From Pedosphaera sp. (GTDB taxonomy: Bacteria; Verrucomicrobiota; Verrucomicrobiia; Limisphaerales; Pedosphaeraceae): 18,498 nt of DNA. The position numbers were made by a program, and so were the translations under genes. The notes below the pieces were generated by a model that searched no databases, had not been told where the DNA came from, and saw nothing but the letters and a program-made list of their open reading frames with translations. The first letter of the stretch is position 1. Each line of letters begins with the position of its first letter. The DNA is taken from the NCBI GenBank assembly GCA_028293465.1, contig JAQGOT010000643.1, forward strand, positions 1-18,498, read 5' to 3'. Shown piece by piece: positions 6,269 to 13,599 of the stretch.

Positions 6269-7963
6269 TTGTCCATTCGTTGGGCCACGAACTACATTTA
6301 TCATATCTTTGCGGTGGATGGTCTGCGAATCGCGATCATCTCGGGGATCTTGATTGGCCTGTTGCGGGTCCTGGGCATCCCCCGGGCTGGTTGCGGCCTC
6401 ATGGTCGTGCCGCTGATATTATTTTACACCGCCATGACGGGTTGGCCGGCGTCGGCCGTTCGCGCCATCGTCATGGTAATAGTGGTGTTCGGCGGTTGGG
6501 TGTTGAAACGTCCGCGTGACCTGATCAACTCGCTCGCCGCCGCGGCCATCCTGATTTTGGTGGCGGAACCGCGCCAACTGTTCCAGGCCGGGTTTCAGCT
6601 TTCCTTTTTTGTCGTGCTTTGCATCGTGCTGATCCACCCCTTCTTCGATGCGCTGGGCAAACGACTGCTCCGAACGGACCCGCTGCTGCCGGATGAGTTG
6701 CGACCGCGTTGGCAAAGAATGCTGCAAGCCCCGGCCCGTTGGCTTATCGAACTGCTGCTCACCTCAATGGCGGCGTGGCTTGGCTCCATTCCCCTGGTGG
6801 CCTATTACTTTCATCTCATCACGCCGGCGAGTGGTCCGGCCAACGTGTTCGCCGTGCCACTGTGCGCGTTCGTGCTGATTGCCAATCTTTCGAGCCTGTT
6901 GCTGGGCGCGTGGTTTCCGTGGGCGTCCGAGCTGTTCAATCATGCGGGCTGGTTCATGATGAAAAGCATCCAGGTGACCAGCGCGTGGTCGGCGGATTGG
7001 CCGGGGGCTTATTTTTATCTGCCGATGCCGAGCCGGTTCACCTTGGGCCTCTACTATCTGATTTTGCTGACGGTTTTGACGGGCTGGCTGTTTCGGGGCG
7101 AATGGCGCAAGTGGAAGATTGCCGGCGTGGCGTTGCTGAGTGTCGTCTGGTGCGTGCAATGGGTTCACCAGCGACCCGTGACGCAGGTGACTATTTTACC
7201 GCTGAATGGCGGTCATGGTGTGCACGTCCGGTCGCCGGGCTGGGGTAATGAGTGGCTGATCGACTGCGGCGATGATGCCTCCGTGGAGGCGGTGGTGAAG
7301 CCATTCCTGCGCGCGCAAGGGGTGAACCGGCTGCCCCATTTTATTTTGACCCATGGGAGCGCCAGCTACACGGGCGGGGCGGAAGCGACTTTCAAACTAT
7401 TCCGGCCGGAAAACATTTACGCGAGCCCGGTTCAATTCCGTTCGCCCAGCTACAAGGCATTCCAACAGACCGGCCATCTGAGGCCCGAGTGGAAAGAGCC
7501 GTTGCAACGGGGGAAATGTCTCGGGCCCTGGACGGTGTTGCAGCCGGCGGCGGACGATCATTTTGCCAAGGGCGAAGACAATGCGCTGGTGCTCCGCAGG
7601 GAGATCGATGGCACGGCCATCCTGCTCCTGGCCGATCCGGGTAAACCGGGCCAGCGCGCCCTGCTCGACCGGACGAACAACCTGCGGGCGGACGTTGTGG
7701 TGGCGGGCTTGCCCAGCGAAGGCGAACCACTCAGTGATACATTGCTCGACGCGATTCAGCCGCAGGTCATCATCATCGCAGATGCTGAATACCCCGCCAC
7801 GAAGCAAGCCAAGGGAGGCCTTAAGACACGCCTGGCACGCAGAAATGTTCCGGTCCTCTACGAGAGCAGTTCCGGCGGGGTGACGCTGGAAGTGCGGCCA
7901 GGACGGTGGGATTTGCGGGCGATGGATGGGACGCGGATTTCCAGAAAGAGCGGCGATCAATAG
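6269..7963 (+). CDS. comEC: ComEC/Rec2-type competence protein, 5'-truncated, with degenerate beta-lactamase-like domain
   Basis: The frame is open from the upstream TGA (6239-6241) to TAG at 7961-7963. The first usable start is TTG at 6269 (564 residues), a weak start. Residues ~11-290 are the ComEC competence domain, the channel for incoming single-stranded DNA. It begins at its conserved HIFAVDGL motif (12-19), followed by many membrane spans and FQAGFQLSFFVVL. The usual N-terminal ~200 residues (DUF4131/OB-fold and first spans) are missing. Residues ~303-550 align with the metallo-beta-lactamase domain. The HxHxDH motif is reduced to THGSASYTGG (361-370), and the later HHG-type stretch is also absent, so nuclease activity is unlikely. 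The gene is probably non-functional because its N-terminus was lost at the island border, though its reading frame is intact. Confidence 0.8.
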   Translation: MSIRWATNYIYHIFAVDGLRIAIISGILIGLLRVLGIPRAGCGLMVVPLILFYTAMTGWPASAVRAIVMVIVVFGGWVLKRPRDLINSLAAAAILILVAEPRQLFQAGFQLSFFVVLCIVLIHPFFDALGKRLLRTDPLLPDELRPRWQRMLQAPARWLIELLLTSMAAWLGSIPLVAYYFHLITPASGPANVFAVPLCAFVLIANLSSLLLGAWFPWASELFNHAGWFMMKSIQVTSAWSADWPGAYFYLPMPSRFTLGLYYLILLTVLTGWLFRGEWRKWKIAGVALLSVVWCVQWVHQRPVTQVTILPLNGGHGVHVRSPGWGNEWLIDCGDDASVEAVVKPFLRAQGVNRLPHFILTHGSASYTGGAEATFKLFRPENIYASPVQFRSPSYKAFQQTGHLRPEWKEPLQRGKCLGPWTVLQPAADDHFAKGEDNALVLRREIDGTAILLLADPGKPGQRALLDRTNNLRADVVVAGLPSEGEPLSDTLLDAIQPQVIIIADAEYPATKQAKGGLKTRLARRNVPVLYESSSGGVTLEVRPGRWDLRAMDGTRISRKSGDQ

Positions 7964-9834
7964 GTTTGCGAGACGCGATAGAACTTCTGGCTGTTGGTGG
8001 AGACGCCATTGTCGATGAATTGATTGGTGCCAAGCGTATTCGCGAGGGTTCCGACGGCGGTCCAATCGATCAGGTTGGTGGAGGAGTAAATGGTGTAGTT
8101 CTTGCCGGTTTGACCTTTTAATTTGAGAGTGAACTGGCTGGTGCCGGCGAGCTGGGCACTCACCACCTCAGGCGCATGAACCAGGCCCGCGCTGCCGCTG
8201 GAATAAATGGCGCTGATTTCCGTGGCGTTCAGCGCGCGGTTGAAGGTCATGATTTCATCCAGGCTGCCGAGCAGGAAGTCCACATATTTGGCCGAAGAGG
8301 TGATGTAGCCCGCGCCAATATATTTTCTTGGCAACGGGATACTGTTGGTGAGCGAGGCTTTCAAAACGCCATTGGCATAGAGGCTGGTACCGGTGCTGGT
8401 GCCCACGAAGGTTAGGTGGGTCCAGGTCCCCGCCGGGACGGTGTAGGCCGGGCTGAAGATGTAATCGCCCACGCCCAGCACCGTCAAGCCCACCTGACGG
8501 GTGAGGTTGTATTGCTCCAGCTTGAGTGAGTAAGTGCCGTCTTCGAGCAAGCCGGAGGAAGTCTGCGGCGAATTTTGGCGGTTGACCCACAGGCAAACCG
8601 TCCACGGCACCGGCAAACTCGCGGCGCCGGTGGTGATCAAGCCGTTGGTGCCGTCGAAATGGAAGGCCAACTCGCGCTCGCCGGGGGCGTAGTAAAAGCC
8701 GCCCTGCGGTGTGCCATTGGCGGTGCCAAAAATATCAATGGCGCTCCCGTCCGCCGTCCACCAGTTGACCATCCCGGAGGGGGCCACGATGCTGCCTGGG
8801 GCGTTGGTCAAGAGCTCCTGGACGGAGAGATAGGCGGTGTCGCTGGTGGTGGCGCCGATGTTGTCCGTCAGCAGCACGGCGTAGGCCCCGGCGTTGGTGG
8901 CTTGCACGTCGGTGAGCGCATAACTGCTGGCGGTTGCGCCCGCAATGTTGGTCTGGCTGAACTGCCATTGGTAGTGGAGCGTCCCGCTGCCGGTCGCGGT
9001 GACGGAGAAGGCTGCGTTCGTGCCGGGTTTCACCGTGAGGCTGGCGGGCTGGCTGCTGATGGCGGGGCCGATCGTTGTAACGACCATCGTTGCATTCAAT
9101 TGGGCAAGGGTGCCGTTGAAGATGTCTCCATCGACATTGCCCGATATGCCCGCGACCGACCCAGTATCAGTATATTGCCAGAAGGTCCATGTGGACCAGG
9201 GACTGTATCCAGGAGCGCCGGTCTGTGCGCTTGCTTGGGAGTAGTTCCACTGGGCGATGTCTGAATTCCATTTCGTGACCGTGCTGTCAAGCCAGGTGCC
9301 CGCAAAGGAACTGGAGGCGTAGATGCACGGCTTGAGCTTGATGCCCACCGCCGCGGCATTATTGGAGAGGGTGGTGCACCATTGGTTGACCCACTGGGAC
9401 AGCGTGGTTTTGGTGTACGCAGCGCCGGGGGCCTGCTCGACATCCAGCATCGGCATCAAATACCCACCGCCGCCTTTGAGATAATTCTTGCTCTGGCTCC
9501 AGAAGTAGTTCGCTTCCGAAGTGGCGCCGGCCGTGCCGGTATTCACGTCGTACCGGGCGTAATGATAGGCGCCGATCAGCACACCGGCGGCTTTGGCGTT
9601 CACCTCGTTGATGTTGAAATCCACATCGAGAAAGCCCGTCCCCTCCGTGGCCTTGGCCCAAGCGAACGCGACTCCGGAACCCTTCACGCTCGTCCAGTTG
9701 ATGCTCCCACCCTGATAGCTGGAGACGTCAATCCCGATCGGGCGTTGAGCCAGCGCACGCCCCGGCCCAAACACAATCCCCAAGCTGATGATGAGAACCG
9801 ACGTCCAATTAGACAAAAGGCGAGACGATTTCAT
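7957..9834 (-). CDS. Secreted GH25 lysozyme with Ig-like and LamG-like domains
   Basis: I choose the ATG at 9834 (625 residues); an upstream TTG would spoil the signal peptide. Residues 1-29 are a signal peptide ending in ALA, cut before Q30. Residues 32-240 are a GH25 muramidase domain: GIDVSSYQG with D36, WAKATEGTGFLD, GAYHYAR, MPMLDVE with D131 and E133, and NVDGDIF near its end. It hydrolyses peptidoglycan glycan strands. Residues ~256-338 are an Ig-like domain (SQPASLTVKPGTNAAFSV, then NAGAYAVLLTD). Residues ~352-556 are a LamG/concanavalin-like fold. Residues 560-625 are a C-terminal module (NYTIYSSTNLIDW) also found in the giant protein at 15345-18498. It acts outside the cytoplasm. 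The gene is convergent with comEC and overlaps its end by seven bases. Confidence 0.9.
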   Translation of the reverse strand: MKSSRLLSNWTSVLIISLGIVFGPGRALAQRPIGIDVSSYQGGSINWTSVKGSGVAFAWAKATEGTGFLDVDFNINEVNAKAAGVLIGAYHYARYDVNTGTAGATSEANYFWSQSKNYLKGGGGYLMPMLDVEQAPGAAYTKTTLSQWVNQWCTTLSNNAAAVGIKLKPCIYASSSFAGTWLDSTVTKWNSDIAQWNYSQASAQTGAPGYSPWSTWTFWQYTDTGSVAGISGNVDGDIFNGTLAQLNATMVVTTIGPAISSQPASLTVKPGTNAAFSVTATGSGTLHYQWQFSQTNIAGATASSYALTDVQATNAGAYAVLLTDNIGATTSDTAYLSVQELLTNAPGSIVAPSGMVNWWTADGSAIDIFGTANGTPQGGFYYAPGERELAFHFDGTNGLITTGAASLPVPWTVCLWVNRQNSPQTSSGLLEDGTYSLKLEQYNLTRQVGLTVLGVGDYIFSPAYTVPAGTWTHLTFVGTSTGTSLYANGVLKASLTNSIPLPRKYIGAGYITSSAKYVDFLLGSLDEIMTFNRALNATEISAIYSSGSAGLVHAPEVVSAQLAGTSQFTLKLKGQTGKNYTIYSSTNLIDWTAVGTLANTLGTNQFIDNGVSTNSQKFYRVSQTY

Positions 9835-9884
9835 AACTAAGATGTGAAGCACAACCGGCAAACTCCAAGCGCACGAATGCGCCG

Positions 9885-9931
9885 TTTATAATTTTGTCCG
9901 CGGACTTTATTTGACTATTTGTCTATTTGCA
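9885..9931 (-). promoter_or_regulatory. Lysozyme upstream region: palindrome and three tandem 8-bp repeats
   Basis: GTCCGCGGAC (9896-9905) is a perfect ten-base palindrome. Next to it, 9908-9931 holds three tandem 8-mers: TATTTGAC, TATTTGTC, TATTTGCA. On the minus strand a TATAAA (9890-9885) could be the -10 of the lysozyme gene, about 50 bases before its ATG. No good -35 exists; the palindrome and repeats occupy that place. This suggests activator- or repressor-dependent transcription (inference). Confidence 0.4.
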
Positions 9932-10240
9932 AGCTCGATGGAGCCAAAAACGTCGAAACAGTCAAAACGACACCGGCGGAAGGGTGTGTGCGCGCCCATC
10001 GGTTTGGGTCTGCTTGGGTTGCCGCCGACGAAAGAGTCTCGACCCTGCCGTTAAGGACCAAGCGCATTGGCTCAAGGCCACCCATCTGGGATGGGTTCAT
10101 GCGGCTCCCATGGCGGCGTTGTTCTCTGGGGCGCAAAACCGGGCAAAAGGATGTCTGTACCCGATACTGCTGAATTTGCGTGCGCCTTATCTTATTATGC
10201 ACCGCAGAGGCTGCCATCAACAACCACATCGGAGGTTCCC
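9932..10240. other. Non-coding part of the divergent lysozyme/SRPBCC gap
   Basis: I see no convincing gene here. Open frames exist on both strands but lack any recognisable domain or ribosome binding site. ACCCATC-tgg-GATGGGT (10080-10096) is a perfect seven-base hairpin without a T-run. The conceptual translation (for example GCVRAHRFGSAWVAADERV) reminds me, without certainty, of dispersed intergenic repeats in verrucomicrobial genomes. TATTAT (10193-10198) is a good -10 for the SRPBCC gene. Confidence 0.35.
10170..10198 (+). promoter_or_regulatory. Candidate promoter of the SRPBCC-alcohol dehydrogenase operon
   Basis: TATTAT (10193-10198) matches the -10 consensus at five of six positions. 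CTGAAT (10170-10175), 17 bases upstream, is a poor -35 (three of six). Transcription would start around 10205, leaving a ~35-base leader that contains the GGAGG ribosome binding site at 10231-10235. Confidence 0.3.
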
Positions 10241-10792
10241 ATGCCAACGGTCAAAACCAAAACGAAATCCCGGGCTGCGGTGACCGGGAATCCACGCAAA
10301 AAAGTAGTCAGAGCCTGCACGATCAGGAGGAGTCCCGAAGAGCTGTTTCGGTTCTGGCGTCGATTGGAGAATCTGCCCACTTTTGCGAAGCACCTCGTTG
10401 CCGTCACCCAGACATCGGACACTGAATCACGTTGGGTGGCAAAGTCGCCGACCGGGCACACGGTTGAATGGGACGCCTTGATCATCAACGAGCATGAGAA
10501 TGAATTGATCGCGTGGGAATCGAAGCCGGGGTCGGAGATTCAAATTGCCGGAACGGTCCGTTTCCAACCCGCGCCGGCGGGGCAAGGCACGGAAGTGGTA
10601 GTCGCATTTGAATACGTGCCGCCAGGGGGCAGAATCGGGGAAATCATCGCCAAGCTCTATGGCGAAGAGCCGGAGTTGCAGGTGGAGGATGATTTGATGC
10701 GGCTTAAAGCGTTGATGGAAGCGGGAGAAATCCCGACCACCGAGGGCCAGCCAACGGGCCGCGACCAGAAGAACGTACGGAGGTGCGAATGA
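10241..10792 (+). CDS. SRPBCC-family (START/cyclase-like) protein
   Basis: I place the start at the ATG at 10241, five bases after GGAGG, giving 183 residues; longer frames upstream lack a ribosome site. After a basic N-terminus (1-22) comes a ~130-residue SRPBCC/Bet v1-type fold. It opens with TIRRSPEELFRFWRRLENLP (27-46), the standard 'i..spe.vf.fw.d..n.p.f' entry. It continues with an alternating strand pattern (TVEWDALIINEHENELIAW, then TVRFQPAP) and ends in the long helix (ELQVEDDLMRLKALMEAGEI). Such proteins bind small hydrophobic ligands in a cavity; no specific ligand can be read from the sequence. Its TGA overlaps the ATG of the alcohol dehydrogenase (ATGA), so the two are translationally coupled. 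Confidence 0.8.
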   Translation: MPTVKTKTKSRAAVTGNPRKKVVRACTIRRSPEELFRFWRRLENLPTFAKHLVAVTQTSDTESRWVAKSPTGHTVEWDALIINEHENELIAWESKPGSEIQIAGTVRFQPAPAGQGTEVVVAFEYVPPGGRIGEIIAKLYGEEPELQVEDDLMRLKALMEAGEIPTTEGQPTGRDQKNVRRCE

Positions 10793-12057
10793 GAGCGGTA
10801 TGTTGGTATGGAACGCACGATGTCCGGGTGGTGAACGTGCCGGAACCAAAGCTCCTGAACCCGCGCGACGCGATCGTAAAAATCACGTCCACGGCCATCT
10901 GCGGCTCCGATCTGCATTTGTATGACGGCGTTATTCCGAGCATGGAAGAAGGGGATATTCTCGGGCACGAGTTCATGGGCGAGGTGATGGAAGTCGGCAA
11001 AGGGGTGAGGAATTTGAAGCCGGGCGATCGCGTGGTGGTGCCGTTCGCAATCTCGTGCGGCCGCTGCCATTACTGCGAACACCAGTTGTTTTCACTATGC
11101 GATAATTCCAACCCGAACGCCGCGAGGAACGCCAAGCTGAACGGCTTTTCCGGGGCCGGGCTTTTTGGCTATTCGCATTTGTACGGCGGCTATGCCGGCG
11201 GGCAGGCGGAATACGCGCGGGTGCCTTACGCCGACGTGGGGCCGATCAAATTCCCGGAGGGCCTCACGGATGACCAGGTGTTGTTTCTTTCGGATATCTT
11301 CCCCACGGGCTACATGGCGGCGGAGCAATGCGACATCAAGCCTGGCCACGTGGTGGCGATCTGGGGTTGCGGACCGGTGGGGCAGTTCGCGATCCGCAGC
11401 GCGTTTCTGCTGGGGGCGGAGAAGGTCGTCGCCATTGATAACGTGCCGGAACGGCTGCGCATGGCGGAGGAAGGGGGCGCGGTGACGGTTTCGTCAGAGG
11501 AGGATGTGCATGAAATTTTGAAGCATATGACGGGTGGACGGGGACCGGATGCATGCATCGACGCGGTGGGGATGGAAGCGCATGGCTCGACCTACGATGT
11601 CGTGAAGCAAACCGTGAAGCTGGAGACCGACCGTCCCTATGTGCTGCGCCAGGCGATGCGAATCTGCCGCAAGGGAGGGACGCTTTCGATACCGGGGGTG
11701 TACGCGGGTTTTGTCGATAAGATACCGTTTGGCGCCGCTTTCGCGAAGGGACTGACGCTCAAGATGGGCCAGACCCACGTGCAACGCTATTTGCAACCGT
11801 TGTTACGGTTGATCCAGGATGGGAAGATTGATCCGACGTTCGTGATTACGAATCGCGTGGCGCTCGCCGATGCGGCCGATGCCTATGATCTTTTTGCCAA
11901 GCGGCGGGACCATTGCATCAAAGTGGTGCTGAAACCCCATGAGATACCACCACCCGAAGAGGTGGCGAGGGCCACCGTCAGAGCCCCGAGAGAGGGGGAG
12001 ACGGAAGAGGAAGTGGCCTTCAGCGTGCCGCGCAGCAAGCGCCTGCGCCGGGAGTAA
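10789..12057 (+). CDS. Zinc-dependent alcohol dehydrogenase (glutathione-dependent formaldehyde dehydrogenase-like)
   Basis: This is a 422-residue MDR-superfamily enzyme that oxidises an alcohol or hemithioacetal with NAD(P). The ATG at 10789 follows GGAGG by five bases and overlaps the SRPBCC stop. Residues ~1-150 are the GroES-like catalytic domain, with zinc ligand C38 (AICGSDLH) and GHE at 59-61. The structural-zinc lobe has C90, C93, C96 and C104. The Rossmann domain has WGCGPVGQFA (192-201) and a following acidic residue in VVAIDN, favouring NAD. The long insertion with GYAGGQAEYARVPYADV is typical of the FDH-like subgroup. Residues ~385-422 form a charged, Arg-rich tail outside the fold. 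The substrate is unknown. Its genetic coupling to an SRPBCC protein suggests that protein may deliver or bind its ligand (inference). Confidence 0.88.
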   Translation: MRAVCWYGTHDVRVVNVPEPKLLNPRDAIVKITSTAICGSDLHLYDGVIPSMEEGDILGHEFMGEVMEVGKGVRNLKPGDRVVVPFAISCGRCHYCEHQLFSLCDNSNPNAARNAKLNGFSGAGLFGYSHLYGGYAGGQAEYARVPYADVGPIKFPEGLTDDQVLFLSDIFPTGYMAAEQCDIKPGHVVAIWGCGPVGQFAIRSAFLLGAEKVVAIDNVPERLRMAEEGGAVTVSSEEDVHEILKHMTGGRGPDACIDAVGMEAHGSTYDVVKQTVKLETDRPYVLRQAMRICRKGGTLSIPGVYAGFVDKIPFGAAFAKGLTLKMGQTHVQRYLQPLLRLIQDGKIDPTFVITNRVALADAADAYDLFAKRRDHCIKVVLKPHEIPPPEEVARATVRAPREGETEEEVAFSVPRSKRLRRE

Positions 12058-12078
12058 GCACGCGCCGCAGGGCGATCA

Positions 12079-13107
12079 TCACGGCGTAATTACCACGCGG
12101 ACTTGGTCGCCGAACTTTTCCAGGCGGTCCAAAGTCTCGTTGATCAGCCGGGCATCAAGGGGGATTGTCTGCGTGATGACTTCAGACAGATTCAGCTTGC
12201 CGGTGCGCACCCACTCGATGAGCAAGGGCAGTTCCTGCGCCAGATGGTCGGAGACGCCAATGATCTCCGCTTCCTTGTTGAGCACCTCGGAATAGGGTGC
12301 GATCTCGAACGTTTTGTTGGTTATCCCAACCAAAAGCGCGCGGCCCTTGATGGCCAGGCATCTGACGGCTTGCTGCATGGTCAGGGGAAGGCCGATTAAT
12401 TCCAGGGCGACATCGACTCCCCGGCCGTGAGTGGCCTGCTGGATGGCGGCGACGGGATCGGTTTTTGCGGCATCGATGGGAATGGCACCAAGCCGTTGCG
12501 CCATGGCCAGTTTGGCGGGTTGAATGTCCACCGCGTAAATTTCCCCGGCGCCGCAAGCACGAGCCAATTGGACCGCAGACACTCCTAGACCACCGACGCC
12601 AAAAACCGCGACGGATTCGCCCGGCTTGAGCCGCGCCTTGTTGAGCGCATGCAGCGAGGTAGCGGAGGAACACATCATGATGGCGCCCTGCGCAAAGGGA
12701 ATCTCGGCGGGGAGTGAGAAAACGCTACGCGCCGGCACCACGTTAAATTCGGCGTAGCCGCCGTCGCGGGATTTGCCGATCATTTCGCCGGAGACGCAGA
12801 ACTGTTCGCTGCCTTCGTTGCACCAGGCGCAATCGCCGCAGGTGGTAAGGTAATGAACACAGACTCGATCGCCGGGCTTGAAGCGGCGCACTTCCGCCCC
12901 GGCTTGTTCCACGACGCCGGCGACTTCGTGGCCCAACGTCAGCGGGAGCGGATGCACGCGCGACTTGCCGGCACGATAATGGGCGTCGGAATGACAAATT
13001 CCCGCCGCTTTCACGCGGACGAGCACATCGTGCGGGCCGGGTTCAGGAATAGGAATTTCCTGCAACTCAAGAGGACGGCCCGGTTTAATGAGTCGAACAG
13101 CTTTCAT
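12079..13107 (-). CDS. Zinc-dependent alcohol dehydrogenase (AdhP-like)
   Basis: This is a 342-residue medium-chain dehydrogenase of normal family length that interconverts an alcohol and an aldehyde with NAD(H). The catalytic zinc ligands are C38 (AGICHSDAH), H60-E61 (LGHE) and C146 (MMCSSATS). The structural zinc ligands are C90, C93, C96 and C104 (TTCGDCAWCNEG). The dinucleotide-binding motif is GVGGLG (170-175), followed by an acidic residue in IYAVDIQ. C-terminal strands (LLVGITNKTFEI and a helical end) are intact. The start is the ATG at 13107. It is last in a leftward gene train, 43 bp after folB. It faces the other zinc dehydrogenase with only 21 bp between stops and no visible terminator. 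The substrate cannot be deduced. Confidence 0.88.
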   Translation of the reverse strand: MKAVRLIKPGRPLELQEIPIPEPGPHDVLVRVKAAGICHSDAHYRAGKSRVHPLPLTLGHEVAGVVEQAGAEVRRFKPGDRVCVHYLTTCGDCAWCNEGSEQFCVSGEMIGKSRDGGYAEFNVVPARSVFSLPAEIPFAQGAIMMCSSATSLHALNKARLKPGESVAVFGVGGLGVSAVQLARACGAGEIYAVDIQPAKLAMAQRLGAIPIDAAKTDPVAAIQQATHGRGVDVALELIGLPLTMQQAVRCLAIKGRALLVGITNKTFEIAPYSEVLNKEAEIIGVSDHLAQELPLLIEWVRTGKLNLSEVITQTIPLDARLINETLDRLEKFGDQVRVVITP

Positions 13108-13150
13108 GGTTCACCAGAGAGGCGGAGATGCTGACCGCGACGGTGCGGGG

Positions 13151-13501
13151 TCAAGGACGCTTCGTGGTCCAGGTAACCGAGACATGGCTCGCCTGCGGAA
13201 TGGGGAACTTTTTCACGACCACGGTCACGGCCTGCGGGTTGTACTCGTTAAAAATCGCATCCGCAACATTAGCCGCCAATTTTTCTATCAATTTCCAGCT
13301 CCGGCCTTCGCCGAACTTCAGGAGCATCTGGGCAACTTCAAAGTAGTTGATGGTTTTGGTAATGCGATCGCTGACGGCGGCGACGGAGAAATCAAAGGTT
13401 ATATCCACGGTCAGGAGCAGGCGCTGGGGTTGGGCGCGTTCCTCGTCGGTGACGCCAACACAATAGAAGACTTCGAGATCGGTAATCGTAATCTTAGACA
13501 T
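13151..13501 (-). CDS. folB: Dihydroneopterin aldolase
   Basis: This is a 116-residue enzyme of folate synthesis. It splits 7,8-dihydroneopterin into 6-hydroxymethyl-7,8-dihydropterin and glycolaldehyde in the cytoplasm. It is the usual length for FolB. The N-terminal ITDLEVFYCVGVTDEERAQPQ is diagnostic. E21, Y53 (TINYFEV), E73 (KLIEKLA) and K98 (VVVKKFPIP) align with the active-site Glu, Tyr, Glu and Lys of known aldolases. The start is the ATG at 13501. The HAD-Nudix fusion gene ends 98 bp upstream in the same direction. Its two activities would be suited to producing dihydroneopterin, so the neighbourhood hints at a folate-branch operon. The overall fold requires assembly as an oligomer (family knowledge). 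Confidence 0.93.
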   Translation of the reverse strand: MSKITITDLEVFYCVGVTDEERAQPQRLLLTVDITFDFSVAAVSDRITKTINYFEVAQMLLKFGEGRSWKLIEKLAANVADAIFNEYNPQAVTVVVKKFPIPQASHVSVTWTTKRP

Positions 13502-13599
13502 AACGGGCCTAGAATGGAGGAGGTGCTCAATAACTCAAGAAGGGAAATTGGGACCACCGGGATCGAGCGTGAGGCCGGACACGGTGAGTCTTCCTCCTT

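Larger units (their letters stand above)
1..6300. mobile_element. Candidate accessory island joined to comEC (left end outside window)
   Basis: From 1 to about 6260 the DNA is visibly AT-richer and the genes are small, mixed in orientation and mostly of unknown or defence-type families. From ~6300 rightward it is GC-rich with housekeeping genes. The change coincides with the point where comEC lacks its N-terminal part. No integrase, transposase, tRNA or clear att repeat is visible, so neither the mechanism nor the exact right end (6242-6300) can be fixed. A deletion joining two chromosome regions would look the same. Confidence 0.4.

Noticed and set aside
10789..13107. Recent duplication of the two zinc dehydrogenases
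   Set aside because: Zinc ligands fall at the same positions, but the rest of the sequence, length and tail differ clearly. The identity of positions reflects the common MDR fold.
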